From the NCBI RefSeq assembly GCF_003820355.1, contig NZ_RPOK01000006.1:1-64000 (forward strand): a stretch of DNA of 64,000 bases, written 5' to 3'. Position numbers and translations under genes: made by a program. Origin of the DNA: Paralteromonas sediminis (GTDB lineage Bacteria > Pseudomonadota > Gammaproteobacteria > Enterobacterales > Alteromonadaceae). Of this stretch, positions 17,549 through 28,742 are shown piece by piece. How positions within the stretch are numbered: position 1 is the first letter of the stretch; each line of letters opens with the position of its first letter. The notes below the pieces were generated by a model, which saw nothing but the letters and a program-made list of their open reading frames with translations, made no database searches and was not told the origin of the DNA.

Positions 17549-20413
17549 TCATTGTCGCTTTATGGATGCCCATTTGTTAACTGCAGATAACAGCTCAGAA
17601 GACTCGAATGGTTTGCTAATGTAGTCATCCATGCCTGCCGCGACACACAAGTCCCGGTCGCCCTTCATGGCATTTGCTGTAAGGGCGATAATGGGGATTT
17701 GTCTTGCTGCGTCTCCTGCCGAACCATTGCGAATGTTTTTGGTTGCTTCAAAGCCATCCATAATCGGCATTTGGCAATCCATGAGAACGACATCAAAATG
17801 TGAACCACTGGTTGCGAGAATATCGATTGCAGCCTGGCCATTGTCGCACACCGTCACTTGATAACCATCAAGATGAGACTTTGCAACAGTCTGGTTAATT
17901 TCATTATCTTCAACTAAAAGCACATGAATGGTTGCCTTATTGATGATTGAAGAAGTGCCCTTAGGGTTGCTCGACTGTGCTATGACCTGCGGGTTAGAAG
18001 CAATATGAACAGGAATTGTAACAGCAAAGACACTACCTTGACCTTTTTGACTCACTGTCTTAACTGAGCCTCCCATGAGCTCGCAAAGCTGTTTGGTAAT
18101 GGCTAGGCCTAAGCCTGTTCCGCCAAATTGGCGGGTTGTTGACAAGTCTTCCTGAGAAAAATGGTCGAATATATGCTGTATTTTTTCTTCAGAAATACCA
18201 ACCCCTGTGTCTTTTACAGAAAAGATAAGGGCACCATCACCGCTATCCATTGATAGAGATACGTACACTTCAATTTGCCCTGAACTAGTAAATTTTATCG
18301 CATTACTGAGTAAATTCTCAAGAACCTGACGAATACGTGTTGGGTCACCACAGACATAAGTATCAACAGGTAACCTGATATGAGATTCGAACACTAGGCC
18401 TTTCTCTTTGGCTAATAAAGCATAAGTATCACCGATTTCTTCAAAGAAGGGCTCAGGAACAAAATAGACTTTTTCGATGTCGAGCTTTCCTGCTTCAATT
18501 TTTGATAAATCCAAAATGTCATTCACGATATGCAAAAGGCTCTTTGTACTGCGTATCGCCATTTGCACAAAACCACTTTGTTTATCATTTAGCTTGGTTG
18601 CCTCTAAAAGTTGCAATACACCATAAACCCCATTTATGGGTGTTCGAATTTCATGACTCATATTGGCCAGAAAAGACGCTTTCATGCGAGAAGATTCCTC
18701 TGCCTTGTTTTTTGCGTCCTGTAAGTATTGAGCAGCTTGTGTGCTCGCCGTGACGTCTTGTTGAATACCGAGATAATGAGTGCATGAACCATCGTCATTT
18801 TTAATTGGCGTTAGAGAAAGGTGATTGTAGAACTCAGTGCCGTCTTTTCTGTAATTCAGCAAGGTAACGTCAACCGGTTCACGTTTGTTGATAGCGCTGC
18901 GAATATTTTGCACTACCTCGGGATTAGTCTCTGGGCCCTGTAAAAAGCGACAGTTTTTACCAATGAACTCGTCCTCACTATAACCGGTAAGTGTTTCACA
19001 GGCCTTGTTGACATAAATAATGGGTTCGTCTTTTTTCGTCAAATCAGAAATTAGGATTGAGGCGCTGGCGCGATCTACAGCCTGTGTTTTGAGTAATAAG
19101 TCTGACTCTAGTGATTTGCGAACTGTGACGTCCTCGCCAACTATCACTTGTCCCCGAGTCTTGCCATTCTCATCAATAAGGGGCGTGACGTACCATTCAA
19201 TAATCTTTCTTTCTTGAGGGCTGTTCAAGGCATAACACTTTTCCAGTTTATCAGCATTGTCTTGTTGACTGAGATTTGAAAATTCAACTGCAATATCAAT
19301 AAGGTACTGCTCTTCGATATGTGCATTTTGCATAAATTCTCGGCATGCACGGTTGCTCAAAACCAACTTGTTGTCATTGTCAATTACTAGCATCAATTCC
19401 AGTAGTGCATCTATTACACCAGTAACACGGTCATTGGTTAACGACAGAGACATGACCTCGTCTTTTAGATGTTCAAATGCCTCATTTATACTGATGAGCT
19501 CTTTTATGGCATACCTGTTAGTATTTTGTTTATCGTCGAAACCACTTTTAATTCGTAATTGTAAACGTGATAGAGTTTCTGCTCCCATTTTGGCAACCGA
19601 CAGGGTGCTTGAAAGGTTGGATACAAGGGCAAAGAAGAGGGTCAGTAACAAAAATGGCAATAAGTAAACAACGGCTGTATAAGCTTGCGCATAAGATTCA
19701 AAGCTGACTAATCGAAGGTCATTAGTGGTTTTGATTCGACTGATATTATCTTCTAGAACTCCGCTTTCCAGCTTTTTGCCTATCGTCAAATCTGCATTCT
19801 CAGTTGCAAAAAGAACATAGCCTTCACTATCAACAATTGCTTGCTTAGTCGTACCTTGCTCAAACCGGATTAGATTGCCGACATAGGGCGAATAAAATAT
19901 CAATGCACCTTCAACCAAGTTTTCTGATAAGAAAACAGGTACCGCTAAGGTTACCCCTTTCCCATTAATTAAAATCAGTTCACTGCCAGCCTCAAGCACA
20001 TCTTTTTTCCAGTGAGTTGTGTTGAGCACCTGATTAAGAGGAGCCACATTTTTTGAGGCAATGATCTCTCCTTCAAAGTTAAAAAAACCGATACTCGCAG
20101 TATCATCATTATTGATGCGTAAAGACTGGAAAAACAGTGTGAGGTAGTATTGTTGCTGGTCCATGTCAACCAGGCTATTGACCACAAAATCATTGGCGGC
20201 AAGGTTGCGCATTTGGTTGAGCGTTGCTTGCAAACCTGCTTCAAGTGCTTTATCCAGTCGTACTAAATCCTGTTGATGTCGTGCTTCAATTTGCGGTTGG
20301 GAATAGAAGTAAAACAGGGTACCTAAGAGGACAAACAGCGCAAACAGGATAGTGGCTTGTCGTGGCAGAGCCGTTTTTAGTAAATATTGTTGTAGACTAA
20401 CTTCCCCGCTCAT
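17549..20413 (-). CDS. LOV-domain membrane hybrid sensor histidine kinase
   Basis: A 954-residue protein. TM1 spans ~20-37, a Cache-like periplasmic domain ~40-245, TM2 ~248-270. Then come a PAS (about 322-430), a second PAS that is a LOV domain (about 440-555), HisKA with His587 in MSHEIRTP, HATPase_c (about 700-810; GTGLGLAI) and a receiver with Asp879 in VLMDCQMP. The LOV identity rests on GKNCRFLQG with adduct-forming Cys488, plus Arg489, Gln492, Asn520, Asn530 and Gln551, the six flavin-contact positions of YtvA-type LOV. The start overlaps the stop of the upstream binding-protein gene (ATGA). It likely senses blue light and a periplasmic ligand; the output target is unknown. It is convergent with the RND pump gene. 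Confidence 0.9.
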   Translation of the reverse strand: MSGEVSLQQYLLKTALPRQATILFALFVLLGTLFYFYSQPQIEARHQQDLVRLDKALEAGLQATLNQMRNLAANDFVVNSLVDMDQQQYYLTLFFQSLRINNDDTASIGFFNFEGEIIASKNVAPLNQVLNTTHWKKDVLEAGSELILINGKGVTLAVPVFLSENLVEGALIFYSPYVGNLIRFEQGTTKQAIVDSEGYVLFATENADLTIGKKLESGVLEDNISRIKTTNDLRLVSFESYAQAYTAVVYLLPFLLLTLFFALVSNLSSTLSVAKMGAETLSRLQLRIKSGFDDKQNTNRYAIKELISINEAFEHLKDEVMSLSLTNDRVTGVIDALLELMLVIDNDNKLVLSNRACREFMQNAHIEEQYLIDIAVEFSNLSQQDNADKLEKCYALNSPQERKIIEWYVTPLIDENGKTRGQVIVGEDVTVRKSLESDLLLKTQAVDRASASILISDLTKKDEPIIYVNKACETLTGYSEDEFIGKNCRFLQGPETNPEVVQNIRSAINKREPVDVTLLNYRKDGTEFYNHLSLTPIKNDDGSCTHYLGIQQDVTASTQAAQYLQDAKNKAEESSRMKASFLANMSHEIRTPINGVYGVLQLLEATKLNDKQSGFVQMAIRSTKSLLHIVNDILDLSKIEAGKLDIEKVYFVPEPFFEEIGDTYALLAKEKGLVFESHIRLPVDTYVCGDPTRIRQVLENLLSNAIKFTSSGQIEVYVSLSMDSGDGALIFSVKDTGVGISEEKIQHIFDHFSQEDLSTTRQFGGTGLGLAITKQLCELMGGSVKTVSQKGQGSVFAVTIPVHIASNPQVIAQSSNPKGTSSIINKATIHVLLVEDNEINQTVAKSHLDGYQVTVCDNGQAAIDILATSGSHFDVVLMDCQMPIMDGFEATKNIRNGSAGDAARQIPIIALTANAMKGDRDLCVAAGMDDYISKPFESSELLSAVNKWASIKRQ

Positions 20414-21609
20414 GGACTGTCCACAATCGGTGTCAAGAAGCCCGACTGATTATATTCTGTTAGTAGATAGTCTTGGGACCAAAGCGCATCCTGAACGTCA
20501 GCGAAAGGCGTTTTGTAAGATTTCACTAGCCCCTTGTAAGCAGTGAGCATCTTTAGTCCCTGCCTGACACTATCAGCGTCGATAGCCTGCGCCTTGATTA
20601 TTGCTAGCCGCAACATGTGTACAAGGTCATAGGCATGGGCTAATCCGACCGCGCCGGGGATATTGTGACTGGTAGCATCATCATCGAACTGCGCTCGGTA
20701 GCTTTCCAGCACACGTTCAGCCAATACGGGATCAGAAGCGTTGGAAAAGTGAAAGGTTTGTAAAACGCGTAAGTCTAGCGACTGAAGAGCTGGAAGGCCC
20801 AGCGTCTCCACGAAACTGCCAGCGGCAATGCCCCAATGAGAAACAACGGGAAGAGAGCGCGTTGCATTATTTTGTAATAGGGCGCTAACAGCTACTGCGC
20901 CTTCAGGTGCATTTGTTACTAACACCACTGCATCAGGTGCAGACTGCGCAATTAAATGCATTTCATCCTCAAATGTCTTTTGACGCCAGTTAATCCAGCT
21001 TACATGCACAATCTCGATATTTAGTTGCTTTGCTATTTGAGTCATAGAGGCTTGGTTAGAACGACCCCAACCTGTTCGCTCCAGAATGAGTGCGACCCGT
21101 GATAACCCTCGGGTTTTTATACTATTGAGAATAATTGTGGCTGCTTCTGAATCTCTTATTGAAGCGCGAAAGACAAAATTGGGTGTGTGGCCATTATCAA
21201 CAATTGCAGTGCCCGCAGCCCAAGGTACCAGCATCAGCATGGATTGTTGGTGAAGGAAGTCCAGTTCTTGCAAAATAACGGGTGTGTGAACACCACCTAG
21301 AACAGCAACAAGATTATCCGTTTCAGAAAACGCCTTTAGATTGCGTAAGCCCCTGGCCGGGTTACCTCTGTGGTCCTTGATTTCAAGGCGAAGCGGGCGA
21401 CCGAGAACGCCGCCACTACGATTAATTTCGTCTACGGCTATTTTCGCCCCTCGGTAGATGGCTTTTCCACCATCAGACGCTGAACCAGACATATCAGCGT
21501 CAATACCAATTACGATAGGGGGGCTATCCTCCGCCTGAGATGTGTTAACAAAAGTACACAACCCCAAGCACAAAAACATCAGACCAACAGCTGCTGTAAT
21601 TTTGCTCAC
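20410..21609 (-). CDS. Periplasmic substrate-binding protein (Leu/Ile/Val-type) paired with a kinase
   Basis: A 399-residue protein with a signal peptide (residues ~1-26, cut near SQA) followed by a type-1 periplasmic binding fold (Peripla_BP_6 family): VIGIDADMSGSASDGG, GAKIAVDEINRSGGVLGRPL, LGGVHTPVI and a late GLAHAYDLV. Such proteins usually deliver amino acids, urea or related solutes to ABC importers. None of the importer parts is nearby; instead the stop codon overlaps the start of the LOV kinase gene by 4 bases, so I infer it presents a ligand to the kinase's periplasmic domain. The start is a GTG with AGGA somewhat upstream. Confidence 0.88.
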   Translation of the reverse strand: MSKITAAVGLMFLCLGLCTFVNTSQAEDSPPIVIGIDADMSGSASDGGKAIYRGAKIAVDEINRSGGVLGRPLRLEIKDHRGNPARGLRNLKAFSETDNLVAVLGGVHTPVILQELDFLHQQSMLMLVPWAAGTAIVDNGHTPNFVFRASIRDSEAATIILNSIKTRGLSRVALILERTGWGRSNQASMTQIAKQLNIEIVHVSWINWRQKTFEDEMHLIAQSAPDAVVLVTNAPEGAVAVSALLQNNATRSLPVVSHWGIAAGSFVETLGLPALQSLDLRVLQTFHFSNASDPVLAERVLESYRAQFDDDATSHNIPGAVGLAHAYDLVHMLRLAIIKAQAIDADSVRQGLKMLTAYKGLVKSYKTPFADVQDALWSQDYLLTEYNQSGFLTPIVDSP

Positions 21610-21719
21610 GAACCCGCGTTCCTTTTACTGTCAACATTAACTACGCATGCTGTTAGTGTGGTGCAATAAGTACGATTTGTCATCTTCATGATGACATTCT
21701 TTGAGCAAATTTTTTTGCT

Positions 21720-22355
21720 TTATTCAGCCCAGCGATTTTTCACTTTGTTTTTGACAACCGGGTCTGCAATATCCAGTTTTACCTTGCGATATAGAACAAT
21801 ATCACCTCCTACATTACTACCATTTTTGATGGTGAGTGTTGGTGTATGGCGATGGTTACTGCGCGCTTTTTCGAAAACAATATTACCTGAAACAAATGTA
21901 TTGCCCTGAAGGGTAATGTCTCCATTCTGAGTAATAACATGCTCGCCTATTTGAGTGCTAGTAAGCTGAATATCACCATTGACTGAGTCGATGCTGCCCT
22001 CAATACGGCTGCTGTCGTTAATAGTAATATTGCCGTTTACCGACTCAATATGAGTCGCTACTTTCAATCTTTCCCCAGCAACAATGTCGCCATTGACAAC
22101 GTCAATACTAAAAACACTGACATCATTAGCCATATCAATATTGCCATTCACTGTGTCTACTTCTTGTGCAGAAACAAATTCCAGAAGCTCAACATTGCCA
22201 TTAACACTGCTCACATCACCCACAGACTTATGCGCTGAAACAGAAACATTACCAAGAATACTAGACACCCCCGAACTGTCATTTATGTGAATGACGCAGC
22301 CTGAAAGCGATAGTGAAAGAAATAAAGAGGCTGCTGCAAGTCTTTTTTTGTACAT
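21720..22355 (-). CDS. Repeat-containing lipoprotein with predicted beta-solenoid
   Basis: A 211-residue protein with a lipobox LSLSGC (lipidated Cys about residue 20). Residues ~40-150 consist of about six degenerate ~20-residue repeats, each carrying an S/D-V-N-G-N/D-I/V turn (SSVNGNVEL, DTVNGNIDM, DVVNGDIVA, ESVNGNITI, DSVNGDIQL, TQNGDITL). This regular spacing suggests a right-handed beta-solenoid, similar in style to DUF4097 and bactofilin-like proteins. The C-terminus is basic. Location: outer or inner membrane surface in the periplasm. Function unknown; it lies downstream of nothing obvious and 110 bases before the start of the binding-protein gene's end region. Confidence 0.75.
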   Translation of the reverse strand: MYKKRLAAASLFLSLSLSGCVIHINDSSGVSSILGNVSVSAHKSVGDVSSVNGNVELLEFVSAQEVDTVNGNIDMANDVSVFSIDVVNGDIVAGERLKVATHIESVNGNITINDSSRIEGSIDSVNGDIQLTSTQIGEHVITQNGDITLQGNTFVSGNIVFEKARSNHRHTPTLTIKNGSNVGGDIVLYRKVKLDIADPVVKNKVKNRWAE

Positions 22356-23343
<988 letters not shown>

Positions 23344-23368
23344 CCACATATCAAATGTCATTCTTGTT

Positions 23369-23398
23369 TAAAAAAGTCGCCCTAGTGGCGACTTTTTT
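23369..23398 (+). terminator. Rho-independent terminator of adk
   Basis: AAAAAGTCGCC-CTA-GTGGCGACTTTTTT: a strong stem with a T run, ~26 bases after the adk stop. Confidence 0.93.
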
Positions 23399-23432
23399 GA
23401 TACGGTAAAGAAAAAATAACGGGAGATGCGCT

Positions 23433-23834
23433 ATGTCCCTCATGATCACCTCATTTTATGCTGGACTCCTAGGCCTATGTTATTTGTATTTATCAGGTCT
23501 AGTGATACACGGTCGAATAAAAGGTAAAGTCAGTTTAGGCGATGGTGGTGATTGCAGTCTTAACAGACTCATTCGCGCCCACAGCAACTTTAGTGAATAT
23601 GTACCCATTACTCTCATATTACTGGCTTGTCTTGAAGTAAACAGTGCTTACACCTGGCCTTTGCATGTCAGTGCATTATTACTATTGTTTGGACGGATTT
23701 TACACGCGTTTGGCTTACGTCATCATGTCGGACCGTCGTGGCAGCGGTTGTGGGGAATGCTTATGACGTTTTTTGCATTGGCGTTCTTGTCTATTGGTAA
23801 CCTGACGTTGCTTTATTGGGGAAGCGTTATATAG
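23433..23834 (+). CDS. MAPEG family membrane protein
   Basis: A 133-residue protein with four predicted membrane helices. The MAPEG signature region is NRLIRAHSNFSEYVPITLILL near residues 44-65, with FGRILHAFGLRHH later. It resembles YecN-type bacterial MAPEG proteins, relatives of microsomal glutathione transferases, although catalytic activity is not established for most bacterial members. A GGGAG ribosome-binding site precedes the ATG. It is convergent with the his operon. Confidence 0.88.
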   Translation: MSLMITSFYAGLLGLCYLYLSGLVIHGRIKGKVSLGDGGDCSLNRLIRAHSNFSEYVPITLILLACLEVNSAYTWPLHVSALLLLFGRILHAFGLRHHVGPSWQRLWGMLMTFFALAFLSIGNLTLLYWGSVI

Positions 23835-23859
23835 GGTGCGGTGAGGGCTCACCACACCC
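23834..23859. terminator. Intergenic hairpin between convergent genes
   Basis: GGGTG-C-GGTGAG / CTCACC-A-CACCC forms a stable stem-loop in the 39-base gap between the MAPEG gene and the end of the his operon. There is no T run on either side, so intrinsic termination is uncertain. Confidence 0.4.
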
Positions 23860-23873
23860 CATACAATGTGCAA

Positions 23874-24491
23874 TTACTTGTGTCTTTCCCGTAAGATAGA
23901 TACTACATCAGACAAATTTAGGTCGCTTGCCTGCAACAACACAGTAAGATGGTAAAGTAAATCAGCGGCCTCATTTTTCAGCTCATCAATATCCTTAACC
24001 GTGGCCGCAAGGGCCGTCTCTACGCCTTCTTCGCCGACTTTCTGTGCAATACGTTTTATACCTTTGGCATACAGTGATGCAGTATAACTGGAGTCGGGGT
24101 CAGCCCCTTTTCGCACCGCAATGAGCGTTTCGAGATCAGCAATAAAGGTCATATCTGACTGCTCACCATCGAACCAGCAGCTCTCGGCGCCTGTATGACA
24201 TGTAGGCCCCACGGGGTTTGCCAATACAAGCAGTGAATCCAGATCACAGTCGGCACTTACGCTCTGAAGATTGAGCGTATTGCCACTGCTCTCTCCCTTG
24301 GTCCATATGCGTGCTTTAGAGCGACTGAAGAAGGTCACATGGCCTGTGTCCAGCGTCGCCAATAACGCCTCTTTATTCATATAACCCTGCATGAGCACTT
24401 TGCCGCTAACCGCATTTTGCACTATGGCAGGTAATAGACCTGACATCTTTTCCCAGGCCAGTTTGTCAATTGAATGTTGTGTTACCTGCAT
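23874..24491 (-). CDS. hisIE: Bifunctional phosphoribosyl-AMP cyclohydrolase / phosphoribosyl-ATP pyrophosphohydrolase
   Basis: A 205-residue fused enzyme for histidine steps 2 and 3. The HisI part (residues ~1-115) has the zinc/active-site region [16 protein letters not shown] and CDLDSLL..GPTCHTG. The HisE part (~115-205) has [10 protein letters not shown] and [14 protein letters not shown]. It is the last gene of the operon, 1 base after hisF, as in E. coli. Confidence 0.97.
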   Translation of the reverse strand: MQVTQHSIDKLAWEKMSGLLPAIVQNAVSGKVLMQGYMNKEALLATLDTGHVTFFSRSKARIWTKGESSGNTLNLQSVSADCDLDSLLVLANPVGPTCHTGAESCWFDGEQSDMTFIADLETLIAVRKGADPDSSYTASLYAKGIKRIAQKVGEEGVETALAATVKDIDELKNEAADLLYHLTVLLQASDLNLSDVVSILRERHK

Positions 24492-24492
24492 A

Positions 24493-25281
24493 TTATGCTC
24501 TCTCTAAGATTGGGCGTGTTGCAACTTGAGCGTCAATCAATGCTGCTTTTAAATCAGACATATCAATAATGGCTTTGTGAAACACGGATGCCGCAAGTGC
24601 ACCGTCAACATCAGCTTGTTTAAACACGTCGATAAAGTGTGTGATGTCACCCGCGCCGCCTGAAGCAATTAACGGCACGCTGCAGATATCTCTTACTGCT
24701 TTGAGCTGAGCAATGTCATAACCCTTGCGAACACCGTCCTGATTCATACAATTCAAAACAATCTCTCCAGCGCCGCGTTGTTGCACTTCTTTCACCCAAT
24801 CCAGCGTATTCCATTGCGTTTGTTGGGTACGACTTTCATCACCGGTAAATTTAAACACTTCGTACTGATTGGTTTTTGCATTGAAGTGGCTGTCTATACC
24901 AATGACCACACATTGTTGACCATAGACATCATGGAGTTGATTAATTAAGTCTGGATTCGTCAGTGCTGGCGAGTTTACGGAAATTTTATCCGCCCCCATT
25001 TCCAATATACGACCAGCATCTTCCACCGACTTGATGCCACCTGCTACGCAGAAAGGAATGTCAATAACCTCTGCTATTCGGCTAACCCAGCTTTTATCAA
25101 CAACCCTTGCATCACTGCTGGCGGTAATATCATAAAATACCAGTTCATCCGCACCGATTTGTGCATAACGCTGTGCTAACGGTACTATATCGCCCACAAT
25201 TTCGTGATTGCGAAACTGTACACCCTTGACTACCTTTCCGTCCCTTACGTCTAGGCAGGGAATTATGCGTTTTGCCAACAT
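24493..25281 (-). CDS. hisF: Imidazole glycerol phosphate synthase, cyclase subunit
   Basis: A 262-residue TIM-barrel enzyme that with HisH makes imidazole glycerol phosphate and [25 protein letters not shown] (catalytic Asp about residue 11), [20 protein letters not shown] and LIASGGAG are diagnostic. It overlaps hisA by 19 bases, implying translational coupling. Confidence 0.98.
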   Translation of the reverse strand: MLAKRIIPCLDVRDGKVVKGVQFRNHEIVGDIVPLAQRYAQIGADELVFYDITASSDARVVDKSWVSRIAEVIDIPFCVAGGIKSVEDAGRILEMGADKISVNSPALTNPDLINQLHDVYGQQCVVIGIDSHFNAKTNQYEVFKFTGDESRTQQTQWNTLDWVKEVQQRGAGEIVLNCMNQDGVRKGYDIAQLKAVRDICSVPLIASGGAGDITHFIDVFKQADVDGALAASVFHKAIIDMSDLKAALIDAQVATRPILERA

Positions 25282-26000
25282 GCGATAGCCTCTGATAGTG
25301 TGAATTTACCCTCGAGCAATGCTCGCCCCAGAATAACGCCCGATACCTTGGTAGGTTTAAGCGCTGATATGTCGGTCAAAGACCCTATACCGCCAGAGGC
25401 TTGCCACTGTACGGTGGGAAACTGCGATGCTACATCTGTATACATCTCGACATTGCTACCTTGTAGGGTGCCGTCTCTACTAATGTCGGTACACAGCACA
25501 TGTTTAGCCCCACTCTCCAATAAGGTGTTAAGCAGACCTTCAAGGGCCACGCCGCTGTCTTGTTGCCAGCCATGGGTGGCAATCATGCGCTGGCCGTCTG
25601 GATTAATGTTCACGTCTAGTGCAAGCACGATGCGATCGCCTCCATAGGTGTTAAGCCATTCAGCAACGCGTTCAGGTTGTTTGGCAGCAAGCGAACCGAT
25701 GACGACGCGTGAAACACCAGACTCCAATAGCTGTGCAACTTCTCGCTCTGTTCGAATACCACCGCCAGCCTGAAATTGCATGCGCTTGGTATCAACCATT
25801 TGTTTTATTAGCGGGAGTTGTCTTTTGGCTGGATCTTTTGCGCCAGTTAAGTCAACAATGTGGAGCCAGCTGGCCCCTGCATCAGCGTAGGCGTGAACCA
25901 CATCTACAGGGTTCAGTTTGTATTCTGTCTTTTGCGCATAGTCACCTTGGAAAAGGCGAACTACTGCACCGTCTATTAAATCGATAGCAGGAATGATCAT
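25263..26000 (-). CDS. hisA: Phosphoribosylformimino-5-aminoimidazole carboxamide ribotide isomerase
   Basis: A 245-residue TIM barrel homologous to HisF. Catalytic Asp8 lies in [16 protein letters not shown] and the second catalytic Asp in [10 protein letters not shown]; phosphate-binding loops are GGGIR and ASGGIGS. It overlaps hisH by 4 bases (ATGA). Confidence 0.98.
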   Translation of the reverse strand: MIIPAIDLIDGAVVRLFQGDYAQKTEYKLNPVDVVHAYADAGASWLHIVDLTGAKDPAKRQLPLIKQMVDTKRMQFQAGGGIRTEREVAQLLESGVSRVVIGSLAAKQPERVAEWLNTYGGDRIVLALDVNINPDGQRMIATHGWQQDSGVALEGLLNTLLESGAKHVLCTDISRDGTLQGSNVEMYTDVASQFPTVQWQASGGIGSLTDISALKPTKVSGVILGRALLEGKFTLSEAIACWQNA

Positions 26001-26605
26001 ACGTAATCTACAAAATTCTTAAGTAATCGGGCGCCCGCATCACCAGAGCGTTCCGGATGAAATTGCACGCCATAAAAGTTGTTGTGATGAATAGCCGCAG
26101 AAAATGACTTGCCATAATCACAGGTTGCCAGCGTTTGCTCGCCGACTGCGATACAAAAGCTGTGTACAAAGTAAAAATAGCTCTGACTTGGTATGCCTTT
26201 AAAAAGAGGGTTATCATCAACCGGAGCCACTGTGTTCCATCCCATATGCGGCAAGCGCAAATCACCAACCTGCATACGCTCAACTTGTCCAGGCATTAGT
26301 TTTAAGCAGTCGATATTACCGCTCTGGCTTTCCTGGGAGGTGTTTACCATGAGTTGCATGCCTAAACACACGCCTAATACAGGTTGAGTTAATCCTTGTA
26401 CAACTTCAATTAACCCTTTATTGGTAATGCTTTGCATTGCAGCGGCGGCTGTACCTACACCAGGCAGGAATACTTTGTCAGCGCTCTGAATAACCATGGC
26501 GTCATCCGATATAGTCACTTGCACACCCAAGCGTTCCAGAGCAAACCGGACTGATGAAATATTTGCGCAACCTGTATTGACGATGACGATATGTTGCTGA
26601 GCCAT
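25997..26605 (-). CDS. hisH: Imidazole glycerol phosphate synthase, glutaminase subunit
   Basis: A 202-residue class I glutamine amidotransferase that feeds ammonia to HisF. The nucleophile elbow is [11 protein letters not shown] and the His-Glu pair lies in [10 protein letters not shown]. The ATG at 26605 (TGATG overlap with the hisB stop) is preferred to the TTG one codon upstream. Confidence 0.97.
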   Translation of the reverse strand: MAQQHIVIVNTGCANISSVRFALERLGVQVTISDDAMVIQSADKVFLPGVGTAAAAMQSITNKGLIEVVQGLTQPVLGVCLGMQLMVNTSQESQSGNIDCLKLMPGQVERMQVGDLRLPHMGWNTVAPVDDNPLFKGIPSQSYFYFVHSFCIAVGEQTLATCDYGKSFSAAIHHNNFYGVQFHPERSGDAGARLLKNFVDYV

Positions 26606-27672
26606 CAAAGTGCTCCTTTACTGCTTGGCAGGTCATCACCTTTAACCGTGATCGCCTGACGTAAAGCGCGTCCAAAGACCTTGTATAAGCTTTCTACTTG
26701 ATGATGCGCGTTACCTTCTGTGGTTGATAAATGTAATGACAAGCCCATGGACTGCGCCATCGAATAGAAGAAGTGCTCGACCATTTCTGTTGCCATACCA
26801 CCCACTTTTTCTCTGGAGAAAGGCGCATTGAACTTAAGTGCAGGACGATTGGAGATATCCATAATGCACTCTGCGCGGCACTCATCCATGGGCAGTGCAA
26901 AACCGAAGCGCCCGATACCCCGTTTATTGCCTAACGCCTTTTTAAGTGCTTCACCTAACGCTAAAGCTGTATCTTCTACACTGTGGTGATCGTCAATGTG
27001 CAGGTCTCCGTCCACTTTCAACGACAAATACAGGCCACCGTGTGTCGCAATTTGGTCGAGCATGTGATCAAAAAATCCAATGCCTGTATGAATATCTGAC
27101 TTTTCGGTGGAGTCTAAATTCACCATTACCCGTATGTCTGTTTCAGAGGTCTTTCTTACCACACTTGCTATACGCGGTGAGGTTAACAGTTCTGTGGCAA
27201 TGTGCTGCCAGTTCATGGTGTCGGGATGATACTTTATACCCTTGATACCCATGTTTTCGGCGAGTTGTACATCGGTATCTCTGTCACCAATTACCACTGA
27301 TTTGGCAAAGTCTACCCGACCTGCCTGAAGGTAAGGTTTTACTAAACCCAAGTGTGGCTTTCGGCAGGCGCAACCCGCGTCAGGAAAGTGGGGGCAGATC
27401 AGCACATCATCAAATTTTACGCCCTGGCTTTCAAATATCTGCATCATCAAGTTATGTGGTGCGTCAAAGTCTTCCTGTGGAAAACTGTCGGTACCCAAGC
27501 CATCTTGATTTGTCACCATCACCAGCTTGTAACCTGCTTGCTGAAACTTGAGCAGAGTAGGGATGACATTAGGCTCGAACGCCAACTTGTCCAACCGATC
27601 CAATTGTTTGTCTACGGGCGGCTCTTCCACTAAAGTGCCATCACGGTCAATAAATAAAATTGCCTCACTCAT
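26605..27672 (-). CDS. hisB: Bifunctional histidinol-phosphatase / imidazoleglycerol-phosphate dehydratase
   Basis: A 355-residue fusion as in enterobacteria. The N-terminal HAD phosphatase (~1-165) has [22 protein letters not shown] and a [14 protein letters not shown] zinc-loop. The C-terminal dehydratase (~165-355) has two [14 protein letters not shown] / [14 protein letters not shown] metal-binding repeats. The start is the ATG at 27672, sharing a base with the hisC stop. Confidence 0.98.
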   Translation of the reverse strand: MSEAILFIDRDGTLVEEPPVDKQLDRLDKLAFEPNVIPTLLKFQQAGYKLVMVTNQDGLGTDSFPQEDFDAPHNLMMQIFESQGVKFDDVLICPHFPDAGCACRKPHLGLVKPYLQAGRVDFAKSVVIGDRDTDVQLAENMGIKGIKYHPDTMNWQHIATELLTSPRIASVVRKTSETDIRVMVNLDSTEKSDIHTGIGFFDHMLDQIATHGGLYLSLKVDGDLHIDDHHSVEDTALALGEALKKALGNKRGIGRFGFALPMDECRAECIMDISNRPALKFNAPFSREKVGGMATEMVEHFFYSMAQSMGLSLHLSTTEGNAHHQVESLYKVFGRALRQAITVKGDDLPSSKGAL

Positions 27673-28742
27673 CAAGCGGCTCTCCGGTCAGTAAAAAAAG
27701 TAGTAATTAAATCGATTAGTCGTTTTTGCTGTGCGTCATTGCCCACTGTTGCGCGTAAGCAATTGGATAGACCAGGTTGTTTTGATTGATCTCTAATCAG
27801 CATGCCATTTTCAACCAGGTACTGCATCAGGGCATCCTTTTGCTCACAGCGAAACAAAATAAAATTAGCATTGGCACTACCAATAATTTCAAGTTCAGCG
27901 TTTTCCTCAATGGCGGATGCGAGGGAGGCGCGTTGCTGGTTGAGTTGAGCAACTTGTGATTGTACCAATTCTATTCCTCTAGAGCTCAAGGCTTGGGAAG
28001 CAATCTGTGCGACCGGTGCGGGTACCGGGTAAGGGGCAATCACCTTCATGAGAAAGGCAATAATATTTTCATTAGCCAGAGTAAACCCACATCGAATGCC
28101 AGCCAACGCAAAGGCCTTAGAAAGGGTCCTTAATACAACCAGGTTAGGGTAGTTATCAATTTCTCTTGCCCAGCCAACATCACTGGCAAATTCGATATAA
28201 GCTTCGTCAACGACCACAATGGCCTTGTCGCGAAAGTGCGTGAGGATCTGACGGATATCATCGGCGTCAACAAGGGTGCCTGTAGGGTTATTGGGTGAGC
28301 AAATAAATACCAGGTTTACATCGTCTTGTTGACAAATTGCGTTTACATCTAGAGAAAAATCGGCCTTTAACGGCACGGATTTTATCCCAACGTTACACGT
28401 TTCTGCACTAATGGCATACATACCGTAAGTCGGTGGGCAGATAAGGATATTGTCCTCTCCTGGCGTACAAAACGTTCTAATGAGTAACTCAATGCCTTCG
28501 TCTGCACCACGGGTAGTGATAACCTGCTCTTTCTTCACACCCGCATAGTTTGCGTAGCCGTTGATGACGGCCTCGGGCTGGCAGTCAGGGTAGCGATTAA
28601 AGGTTGAAGCATCTAGATCATAAGTGTTGGCATAAGGTGACTCATTGGCATTGAGCCAATCCTGCCCACCAGAAAACAATCGTCTTGCAGACTCATAGGG
28701 CCTTAAGGCGTGCAGGTGACGGTTTAATAAAGTTTCAATCAT
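27672..28742 (-). CDS. hisC: Histidinol-phosphate aminotransferase
   Basis: A PLP enzyme of about 356 residues converting imidazole acetol phosphate to histidinol phosphate. [18 protein letters not shown] and the PLP-lysine region [15 protein letters not shown] are present. The ATG at 28742 with GGAG 8 bases upstream is chosen over a GTG three codons earlier. It overlaps hisD by 8 bases. Confidence 0.97.
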   Translation of the reverse strand: MIETLLNRHLHALRPYESARRLFSGGQDWLNANESPYANTYDLDASTFNRYPDCQPEAVINGYANYAGVKKEQVITTRGADEGIELLIRTFCTPGEDNILICPPTYGMYAISAETCNVGIKSVPLKADFSLDVNAICQQDDVNLVFICSPNNPTGTLVDADDIRQILTHFRDKAIVVVDEAYIEFASDVGWAREIDNYPNLVVLRTLSKAFALAGIRCGFTLANENIIAFLMKVIAPYPVPAPVAQIASQALSSRGIELVQSQVAQLNQQRASLASAIEENAELEIIGSANANFILFRCEQKDALMQYLVENGMLIRDQSKQPGLSNCLRATVGNDAQQKRLIDLITTFFTDRRAA

